A stretch of 5,684 nt of DNA, taken from the NCBI GenBank assembly GCA_947448975.1, contig CANFPR010000060.1:1-5684 (forward strand), given 5' to 3'. Under the pieces are notes generated by a model, which did not search any database, was not told where the DNA came from, and saw only the letters and a program-made list of their open reading frames with translations. The position numbers and the translations under genes were made by a program. Origin of the DNA: Micrococcales bacterium (lineage in GTDB: Bacteria; Actinomycetota; Actinomycetes; Actinomycetales; Microbacteriaceae). Positions 1-3,989 of the stretch are shown piece by piece (position 1 is the stretch's first letter; every line of letters starts with the position of its first letter).

Positions 1-65
1 CCAGCGGCCATCTGCGAACGACCAGCGTTGTGAACACAAACAAATAACACGGATGCTTTAGCCAT
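1..65 (-). CDS. arsC: Arsenate reductase, LMW-phosphatase type (N-terminus only)
   Basis: Only the first 21 codons are in the window; the gene continues beyond the left edge. They read MAKASVLFVCVHNAGRSQMA and onward, which contains the low-molecular-weight tyrosine phosphatase P-loop C-x5-R (Cys10 to Arg16, then Ser17). The form VCVHNAGRSQMA is the one seen in arsenate reductases of this fold, whereas true phosphatases usually have different loop residues. The protein would reduce arsenate to arsenite in the cytoplasm using thioredoxin or mycothiol/mycoredoxin; which donor it uses cannot be seen here. The ATG at 65 has a GAGGA ribosome site 7 nt upstream (73-77). The gene starts 38 nt after the stop of the aquaporin gene on the same strand, so the two are probably one transcript. 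The reading frames differ, so this is not an in-frame fusion. The identification is good for such a short piece, but the resolving cysteines lie outside the window. Confidence 0.85.
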   Translation of the reverse strand, partial: MAKASVLFVCVHNAGRSQMAA

Positions 66-103
66 GAGTTAATCCTCGCGTAACCGGGTAAACCGAAGGT
101 GAA

Positions 104-823
104 CTACTTGGTAACAGGCTTCTTTTTCGCTGCCGAAGTAGTCGCGGCAGGAGCCTTTTTTGCCACAACCTTCTTGGTGTCACTGAACACAAAGATCAAC
201 AGCGTAGCAACTAGAACGCCCACGATTTCGGCGAAGCCAACCACCGAAGCGTTTTGTACCGAAAGACCGTACTGAGCAAACATGCGACCAAAGGTTACGG
301 CCGGGTTGGCCTGCGCACCGGTAACGGTCCAGAGCGCGGCCGAAGCCACCCACAAACCAACTGCCCAAGGAATCAGGTGACCCTGCTTCTTAATCGAGAG
401 CTGACCGATGATCACCAGAAGACCACCGGTAGCAACGGCCTCACCCAAGAAGATGGCAAGGGCCGAAGGCCCCGTCATCCCTGTGTTGGTTTCAAGAGTT
501 GGAAGCAAGATCGACTTGTCGCGAAGCAGCGAACCGATCGCGGTACCGGCGACGGCACCGGCCAGCTGAGCAACCACGTAACCGAAGAAGTCGTTTACCG
601 AAAGCTCGCGACGAGCCAAGAAGAAGAGCGAGACTGCAGGGTTGAGGTGCGCGCCGCTGTAAGGGGCGGCAACCAAAATGGCGCAAACCAAGGCCGCCGC
701 CAATGCGAAGGTGTGCATCGGTGCCGCACCCGGAGTAACCACAACCGCGGTGATTGCGGTGAGAAAGATCATGACGCCCAAGAATTCGGCGAGCATCTTT
801 TTGGCTAGTGGCGGCAGATTCAT
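104..823 (-). CDS. Aquaporin-family (MIP) channel, probably arsenite-linked
   Basis: This is a 239-residue integral membrane channel of the major intrinsic protein family. Both half-helix signatures are present: SGAHLNPAVS (NPA at 61-63) and GAQANPAVTFGR (NPA at 173-175), with hydrophobic segments before, between and after them. The length is normal for an aquaporin. The residue right after the second NPA is Val176 instead of the arginine that forms the ar/R selectivity filter in water and glycerol channels; an arginine follows four residues later (Arg180). This suggests a wider or altered pore. The C-terminal tail (about 217-239) is a cytosolic, disordered-looking Lys/Ala/Pro/Thr stretch. 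The ATG at 823 has AAGGA 4 nt upstream (828-832). An arsenate reductase gene follows immediately, which suggests that the channel lets arsenite leave the cell; that role is inferred from context. A general aquaporin or glycerol channel is the alternative. Confidence 0.9.
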   Translation of the reverse strand: MNLPPLAKKMLAEFLGVMIFLTAITAVVVTPGAAPMHTFALAAALVCAILVAAPYSGAHLNPAVSLFFLARRELSVNDFFGYVVAQLAGAVAGTAIGSLLRDKSILLPTLETNTGMTGPSALAIFLGEAVATGGLLVIIGQLSIKKQGHLIPWAVGLWVASAALWTVTGAQANPAVTFGRMFAQYGLSVQNASVVGFAEIVGVLVATLLIFVFSDTKKVVAKKAPAATTSAAKKKPVTK

Positions 824-847
824 GAGTTCCTTAGTTTTTGCGGCGAA

Positions 848-861
848 AGGTTAGAAAACCT
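848..861. repeat. Short perfect inverted repeat upstream of the channel gene
   Basis: AGGTT-AGAA-AACCT forms a perfect 5-bp inverted repeat with a 4-nt centre, located 25 nt before the aquaporin start codon. It lies in the 72-nt gap between the SOUL gene stop (896) and the channel start. It could be an operator for an arsenic-type repressor, a small mRNA hairpin, or chance. No T-rich tract follows it that would make a terminator, and I see no convincing -35/-10 pair in the gap. Confidence 0.25.
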
Positions 862-895
862 ACGATTACCCTAGCCAATCGGCCGAGCATTTAGG

Positions 896-1408
896 TTATT
901 CCAGGTCGAGCAGAGCCTCGTTGTGCTTGAGAAAACCAGGTTTCCAAGGAGGGTCGAACCTTGCGTAGTAAACCTCACCCACTGGCTTCAGGCCGGCGGC
1001 GAGCACATCCTCGCGAAGTTGCGCCCCGAGTGCCTTGGATTTCGTCTCATTCCAGCCACCACCGAAAACAACCGCGGCAACCTTGTGCTCCTCAACCACG
1101 CGAGTGGTGACGTAGCCGTCGGTCGGAGCGGGAACATCTTTGATCGAAACACCAGCGGGAAGCACGAAAGCGATGCGGTGTTCATCGTCGGCCTGGTTAG
1201 GGGTTTGCAGCACCGGAGCGGTCATCGCAAACTTCTTGCTCTCGGCATTGCGACCGCTGATGTAGTTCACAAGGGGGCGAAAACCCATGCTTCCAGCCTG
1301 CATGAAAGGGCCTCGAGTGATTACCTCAACCAAGACATGGCGCGGATACCGACGAAGCTCGAACGAATCGAACTTTTGAATCAGGTCGTGTGGCTGGCGT
1401 TCGGTCAT
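896..1408 (-). CDS. SOUL-family haem-binding protein
   Basis: A 170-residue protein with the marks of the SOUL/HBP family in order: FELRRYP at 16-22, GFRPLVNYISGRN at 42-54, KFAMTAPV at 59-66, and the C-terminal FDPPWKPGF at 151-159 followed by HNEALLDLE. The family binds haem or porphyrins in animals and plants. The bacterial members are poorly characterised, so haem binding here is a family-level inference. There is no signal peptide, so it is probably cytoplasmic. The frame stays open to a TTG at 1435, but I chose the ATG at 1408. A good -10 hexamer (TACAAT, 1415-1420) sits 6 nt upstream of it, inside the longer version, so the mRNA would begin at this ATG and be leaderless. No ribosome site precedes either start. 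The aquaporin gene follows on the same strand after 72 nt and may be reached by readthrough. Confidence 0.88.
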   Translation of the reverse strand: MTERQPHDLIQKFDSFELRRYPRHVLVEVITRGPFMQAGSMGFRPLVNYISGRNAESKKFAMTAPVLQTPNQADDEHRIAFVLPAGVSIKDVPAPTDGYVTTRVVEEHKVAAVVFGGGWNETKSKALGAQLREDVLAAGLKPVGEVYYARFDPPWKPGFLKHNEALLDLE

Positions 1409-1414
1409 ATCTTG

Positions 1415-1420
1415 ATTGTA
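1415..1420 (-). promoter_or_regulatory. -10 element for leaderless SOUL gene
   Basis: TACAAT on the minus strand, followed by CAAGAT and then the ATG at 1408. The 6-nt gap places the transcription start on the A of the start codon. It fits the actinobacterial TANNNT -10 consensus; no clear -35 is visible. It decides the ATG start over the upstream TTG. Confidence 0.55.
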
Positions 1421-1463
1421 GGTGGATGTGTTCAAGGCGTAGAACCAAGCCCAGATACTCGGC

Positions 1464-1469
1464 TAGAAT
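1464..1469 (+). promoter_or_regulatory. Possible -10 element for bS22 gene
   Basis: TAGAAT matches the -10 consensus well and lies 59 nt before the GTG start, predicting a leader of roughly 50 nt. No good -35 is seen at 16-18 nt. The leader contains a GC-rich stretch (about 1477-1496) that could fold weakly. Confidence 0.4.
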
Positions 1470-1528
1470 GGAGCAAGTCTGTTCGTCGGCGGTCGCCGGC
1501 AGCATCCCCAAAAATGTGAGGTTCTTTC

Positions 1529-1627
1529 GTGGGCTCAGTTATTAAGAAGCGTCGCAAGCGTATGTCTAAGAAGAAGCACCGTAAGCTTCTGCGCAAGACC
1601 CGCCACCAGCGTCGCAACAAGAAGTAG
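1529..1627 (+). CDS. Small ribosomal protein bS22 (AURKAIP1/COX24 domain)
   Basis: A 32-codon gene starting with GTG. The product begins MGSVIKKRRKRMSKKKHRKL and ends RKTRHQRRNKK; more than half of it is Lys or Arg. It is almost identical to the small conserved actinobacterial protein annotated as an AURKAIP1/COX24-domain protein and identified in mycobacterial ribosome structures as bS22, a 30S subunit component. The length (about 32-33) is normal for the family. GTGAGG (1516-1521) gives a ribosome site 7 nt before the GTG. An internal ATG (codon 12) would remove the conserved start MGSVIKKRRKR, so it is rejected. The gene stands alone between the divergent SOUL gene and a strong terminator, as a highly expressed single-gene transcript would. 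Confidence 0.93.
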   Translation: MGSVIKKRRKRMSKKKHRKLLRKTRHQRRNKK

Positions 1628-1677
1628 ATCGGTCGCGCCCGAATAGGGGCAGACGCGCTCTTACGTTCAACAAAAAT

Positions 1678-1710
1678 CCCGCCAGCAGATGTTGGCGGGT
1701 TCTTTGTTTT
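1678..1710. terminator. Bidirectional intrinsic terminator
   Basis: Stem CCCGCCAGC / GTTGGCGGG (1678-1686 with 1691-1699, one G-T pair) around an AGAT loop. On the plus strand it is followed by TTCTTTGTTTT, serving bS22. On the minus strand the same stem is followed by ATTTTTGTTG, serving the convergent HAD gene, whose stop is 24 nt away. Stem and U-tracts are good in both directions. Confidence 0.9.
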
Positions 1711-1723
1711 AAGTGGGCTTCGG

Positions 1724-2494
1724 CTATTGGCCGGCGCTGGACTTAGCCGCTTGCGCCACCTCGGCTGCTTTGCGCTTGGCCTTGTTGCGGCGACGAATTT
1801 CGCGCTTCTTGAAATCTAGGATCTTCCAACCCGTGAGCTTGGCATATTTTTCGAGTTGCTTGTCGGGGTTAACTACAACCGGATGCCCAACGCGGCTCAA
1901 CATCGGTAGGTCGTTGAATGAGTCGCTGTAGGCGTAAGACTTTTTAAGGCTGATGTTGCGCTCTTTCGCCAACTTGCGAAGGGCCTTCGCCTTGAGTTTT
2001 CCGTGCAGTGGACGACCGTCTAACTTTCCGGTGAGAATGCCGTTCTCGTCTGAGGCCACGATGGTGCCCAGTCCTCCGGTCAACCCGAGTTGCTTGGCGA
2101 TGTGCTCTGCCATCTGAATCGGGCTGGCCGTGATGATCCAAACCTCGCGACCCTTGGCGATGTGATCCTGAGCGATACGCACGGTCTCTGGCCAAAGTTT
2201 TGGCTCAATGTATTCGGCATAAACATCGATAACCATTTGAGCCATCTCATCGGCGCGGTGGCCGGCTACCAAACCAAGGGCACGGTCTTCGATGTGTTTC
2301 ATCATTCCGGCGGTTTCACCGCGCCAAATGAAGTTGAACTGTTGCCAGGCGAAACGGGAAATGTCGCGGCGCCCTAGAAATTTTCGGTCAAAGGCGGCTT
2401 TGCCAAAAAGAAACGAAGATGAGCCACGCAACAGAGTGTTGTCGAGGTCGAAGAAGGCCGCAATCTTCTTCGGTTCAATCGGGGTTTCAGGCAC
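1724..2494 (-). CDS. HAD-IB family phosphatase (SerB-like)
   Basis: A 256-residue haloacid dehalogenase-fold hydrolase of subfamily IB. Motif I is FFDLDNTLL (nucleophile Asp16, acid/base Asp18). Motif II is IITASP (Thr122, Ser124), motif III is a lysine in HGKLKAK (Lys166 or Lys168), and motif IV is YSDSFNDLPML (Asp191, Asp195). The helical cap between motifs I and II is the kind found in phosphoserine phosphatase-like enzymes. Many relatives are annotated SerB-like, but the substrate is not fixed by sequence, so phosphoserine is only one possibility. The C-terminus (about 229-256) is a strongly basic, Ala-rich tail beyond the catalytic core. The start is GTG at 2494 with no ribosome site; a -10 hexamer (TAGACT) ends 6 nt before it, implying a leaderless mRNA. 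The gene is divergent from the glutaredoxin gene and convergent with bS22. Confidence 0.88.
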   Translation of the reverse strand: MPETPIEPKKIAAFFDLDNTLLRGSSSFLFGKAAFDRKFLGRRDISRFAWQQFNFIWRGETAGMMKHIEDRALGLVAGHRADEMAQMVIDVYAEYIEPKLWPETVRIAQDHIAKGREVWIITASPIQMAEHIAKQLGLTGGLGTIVASDENGILTGKLDGRPLHGKLKAKALRKLAKERNISLKKSYAYSDSFNDLPMLSRVGHPVVVNPDKQLEKYAKLTGWKILDFKKREIRRRNKAKRKAAEVAQAAKSSAGQ

Positions 2495-2500
2495 CCAACA

Positions 2501-2506
2501 AGTCTA
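2501..2506 (-). promoter_or_regulatory. -10 element for leaderless HAD gene
   Basis: TAGACT on the minus strand, then TGTTGG, then GTG at 2494. The spacing is the same (6 nt) as at three other genes in this window. It fits TANNNT but is weaker than the others; no -35 match is seen. It lies where the -35 of the opposing glutaredoxin promoter would fall. Confidence 0.45.
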
Positions 2507-2518
2507 GGGTTCGAGCCC
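2507..2518. promoter_or_regulatory. Near-palindrome between divergent promoters
   Basis: GGGTTCGAGCCC is a 12-bp palindrome with one mismatched pair, centred on TCGA. It abuts the HAD -10 and ends 4 bp before the glutaredoxin -10. Its position would let a bound dimer block both promoters. No matching regulator is known to me, and chance is possible at this length. Confidence 0.3.
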
Positions 2519-2522
2519 GCTC

Positions 2523-2528
2523 TAGTAT
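2523..2528 (+). promoter_or_regulatory. -10 element for leaderless glutaredoxin gene
   Basis: TAGTAT followed by GTTTCT and the GTG start at 2535, so transcription should begin at or next to the start codon. No ribosome site is present upstream of this GTG, which supports leaderless translation. Confidence 0.55.
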
Positions 2529-2534
2529 GTTTCT

Positions 2535-2831
2535 GTGTCACAAACCATCGACGTAACTCTCATCGGCAAGGCCGGCTGTCACCTCTGTGACGAGGCGCGC
2601 GTTGTGGTCAACGCGGTTCTCGGCGACTTCAGGGCGCAAAACACTGGAGTAGCTCGACACGTTCAGGTCAACCTCGTGGAGCACGACATTCTGTTTGATG
2701 AGGTTTTAGCGGCGAAGTACCAAGATGAGATTCCGGTGCTGCTGATTAACGGCAAGGTTCACAACTACTGGCGCATCGACCCCGAACGGCTTCGCGGGGC
2801 ACTCGACGACCTTGCCAACTGGAAGCTTTAG
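2535..2831 (+). CDS. Glutaredoxin-family thiol protein (DUF836-like)
   Basis: A 98-residue thioredoxin-fold protein. The first strand, VTLIGKAGCHLCDEAR, carries a CxxC pair (Cys15, Cys18), and the cis-proline loop is EIPVLLING (Pro67). NYWRIDPERLRGAL closes the fold with the final helix. This fits the small glutaredoxin-like family (Glrx2-like/DUF836) often found beside an HAD-IB phosphatase and haem genes in actinobacteria. Its substrate is not known; a role as a cytoplasmic disulphide reductase is a family inference. The GTG start at 2535 is 6 nt from a -10 element. An ATG at 2527 is out of frame. In many actinobacteria a redox regulator and hemA follow; here a toxin-antitoxin pair follows after 90 nt, with its own promoter. 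Confidence 0.87.
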   Translation: MSQTIDVTLIGKAGCHLCDEARVVVNAVLGDFRAQNTGVARHVQVNLVEHDILFDEVLAAKYQDEIPVLLINGKVHNYWRIDPERLRGALDDLANWKL

Positions 2832-2869
2832 CCAGCCGCAAGCTCTTTTAGCGCGAGCCAACATTGCTC

Positions 2870-2900
2870 TTGACTAATTGTCTATACTGCTGTCTATACT
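2870..2900 (+). promoter_or_regulatory. Promoter of the toxin-antitoxin operon
   Basis: TTGACT (2870-2875) is a good -35. Two identical near-consensus -10 hexamers TATACT follow, at 2883-2888 and 2895-2900. Only the second is at a usable distance from this -35 (19 nt, slightly long). A start near 2907 would place the ribosome site AAGGAAGG (2907-2914) at the very 5' end of the mRNA. Confidence 0.55.
2879..2900 (+). repeat. Tandem 10-bp repeat in the vapBC promoter
   Basis: TGTCTATACT occurs twice, at 2879-2888 and 2891-2900, giving a 12-bp period, slightly more than one helical turn. Each copy contains a TATACT hexamer. Both copies would lie on nearly the same DNA face, as expected for an operator bound by an antitoxin dimer. 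That use is inferred; toxin-antitoxin operons commonly repress themselves. Confidence 0.5.
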
Positions 2901-2921
2901 TCTCATAAGGAAGGCACTGAC

Positions 2922-3215
2922 ATGAACATTTTCAAAACCAAGGTATTCAAAAACGGTGGCAGCTGGGCGATACGCATTCCAGCCGCATTGCGAAGCGATG
3001 CCGGCGAGCTCTACATTTGGGCAACGGGTGAAGCCGACACCTTCATGGTCAGCACTGCGCCACCAATTGATCGTGACAAGGCTTTTCGAGATTGGCTACT
3101 GAGCGACAGCGGCGTATCGCCTGCAGAAGGTCAAGAATTCACCGATCTTCTAGCTGAACTGCGTTCTGAAACGAGTGAGTACAAAAACCCATTCGACCTG
3201 ACGGGTAAAGAATGA
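2922..3215 (+). CDS. vapB: VapB-type antitoxin (AbrB/MazE fold)
   Basis: A 97-residue protein whose N-terminus KTKVFKNGGSWAIRIPAALR (about 5-24) matches the swapped-hairpin AbrB/SpoVT DNA-binding domain of VapB antitoxins (family pattern KvFksGnSqavRiP). The C-terminal half is acidic (for example residues 67-85) and ends NPFDLTGKE. It is probably the segment that wraps around and inhibits the toxin. AAGGAAGG (2907-2914) lies 7 nt before the ATG, the strongest ribosome site in the window, as expected when antitoxin must be made in excess. The stop overlaps the toxin start as ATGA (3212-3215), giving translational coupling. Autoregulation through the tandem repeat upstream is likely but inferred. 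The pair looks like an accessory insertion between conserved housekeeping genes. Confidence 0.87.
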   Translation: MNIFKTKVFKNGGSWAIRIPAALRSDAGELYIWATGEADTFMVSTAPPIDRDKAFRDWLLSDSGVSPAEGQEFTDLLAELRSETSEYKNPFDLTGKE

Positions 3216-3622
3216 CCATCAGGTATCTGCTCGACTCCGACACCGTAAGCTACCTGGTTAGAAAAGTGCCCTCAGTTGTAGAAAGTGCTGTCAGAGCCGA
3301 AATATCAAACCTGTGCCTCTCGACACTCACAGAGCTAGAAATTCGAACCGGATTGGCAATCAAGAACGACCCGAAACTTTTTTTGAGCGTATCTGAAGTG
3401 CTGGGGCAACTAGAAACCATCCCCTTCGATTCGGCTGCGGCAAACGACGCCTCCAAGGTACGGGCCTTTTTGAGAGCGGTAGGTAAACCGAGCGGCAACC
3501 TAGACCCGTTGCTAGCCGGTCACGCGATTTCGCTCGGAGCGGTCTTGGTTACGAATAACACCAAGCATTTCGAAAACGTGCCAGGCCTCATGCTCGATAA
3601 CTGGGTATCACCAAGCGATTAG
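3212..3622 (+). CDS. vapC: VapC-type PIN-domain ribonuclease toxin
   Basis: A 136-residue PIN-domain protein of normal VapC length. The expected acidic centre is visible: YLLDSDTVSYL with Asp8, LSTLTELEIRTGL with Glu41, GNLDPLLAGHAISLG with Asp98, and VTNNTKHF with Asn116 at the fourth site, which is Asn or Asp in this family. The ending ENVPGLMLDNW is also typical. Such enzymes cut specific RNAs (tRNA or rRNA sites) with Mg2+; the target cannot be read from sequence. All catalytic residues are intact, so the toxin is probably active. Translation starts inside the antitoxin stop (ATGA). A run of seven T (3378-3384) in codons 56-58 is a possible slippage site. The stop codon overlaps that of the opposing TipAS gene by 4 nt (3619-3622). 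Confidence 0.88.
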   Translation: MTIRYLLDSDTVSYLVRKVPSVVESAVRAEISNLCLSTLTELEIRTGLAIKNDPKLFLSVSEVLGQLETIPFDSAAANDASKVRAFLRAVGKPSGNLDPLLAGHAISLGAVLVTNNTKHFENVPGLMLDNWVSPSD

Positions 3623-3966
3623 TCGCTGAGGTTGGCGTCGGCCCAAACGTTTATCGACTGCTGCACAAACTTGGCCAAACCCGCGGCATGAGCCTCGTAG
3701 TTTTCTTTGAACGCAGGGTCGAGCACATAGCTGAGTGCGAGTGACTTGTATGCGGTTCGAGTTGGAGTCCAGAACTGGGCGACGAACGAGTAGTGCTTGC
3801 CGATCAACTCCTGCACCGAAGCATCGGTGATTGCACCACCAGCAACCTTCAACTCACCCAAAGCCGACGCGATGGCGTCGTGCTGGGCTTTGTATTGCGC
3901 CTGCTGTTCGGCCGAATAGCTCTGGTTTACGCTCTGATGCTGCGCAGCAGTCTCAAACTCACGCAT
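3619..3966 (-). CDS. Stand-alone TipAS-domain protein
   Basis: A 115-residue all-helical protein. The segment from IGKHYSFVAQFWTPTRTAYK through LALSYVLDPAFKENYEAHAAGLAKFVQQSI matches the TipAS/AlbA antibiotic-recognition domain: H-x5-QFW, then Y-x-LA-x-x-YV-DP-F, then GLA-F. In TipA proteins this domain sits behind a MerR DNA-binding domain and traps thiopeptide antibiotics; AlbA-type proteins bind albicidin. Here no DNA-binding domain is present and the N-terminus has no room for one, so it may act as a drug-binding (sequestering) protein; that is inference. The ATG at 3966 is 23 nt after the aspS stop on the same strand, with no terminator between, so it is probably in the aspS transcript. 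The ribosome site is weak (GGTAG). It is convergent with, and overlaps, the toxin gene. Confidence 0.75.
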   Translation of the reverse strand: MREFETAAQHQSVNQSYSAEQQAQYKAQHDAIASALGELKVAGGAITDASVQELIGKHYSFVAQFWTPTRTAYKSLALSYVLDPAFKENYEAHAAGLAKFVQQSINVWADANLSD

Positions 3967-3989
3967 GTTTAGCTACCGGGGATAAGGGC

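Noticed and set aside
254..808. Plus-strand 184-codon open frame opposite the channel gene
   Set aside because: It is the antisense shadow of a clear MIP channel with two NPA boxes; the product is a low-hydrophobicity, Arg/Gly-rich sequence with no family resemblance.
1..823. A single channel-ArsC fusion protein
   Set aside because: The channel frame has a stop at 104-106 and the ArsC start at 65 is in a different frame with its own ribosome site, so these are two genes.
923..1519. Plus-strand 198-codon open frame running toward bS22
   Set aside because: It lies opposite the SOUL gene, has no recognisable domain, and its end covers the probable bS22 promoter and leader.
1634..1655. Small hairpin after bS22 (GCCC-GAATAG-GGGC) as a terminator
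   Set aside because: The stem is only 4 bp and no T-tract follows; the far better terminator is at 1678-1710.
2505..2522. tRNA-like T-arm sequence (GGGTTCGAGCCC)
   Set aside because: The five-base stem does not pair beyond GGG/CCC, and no anticodon arm, D arm or CCA end is found nearby; both flanks are coding starts.
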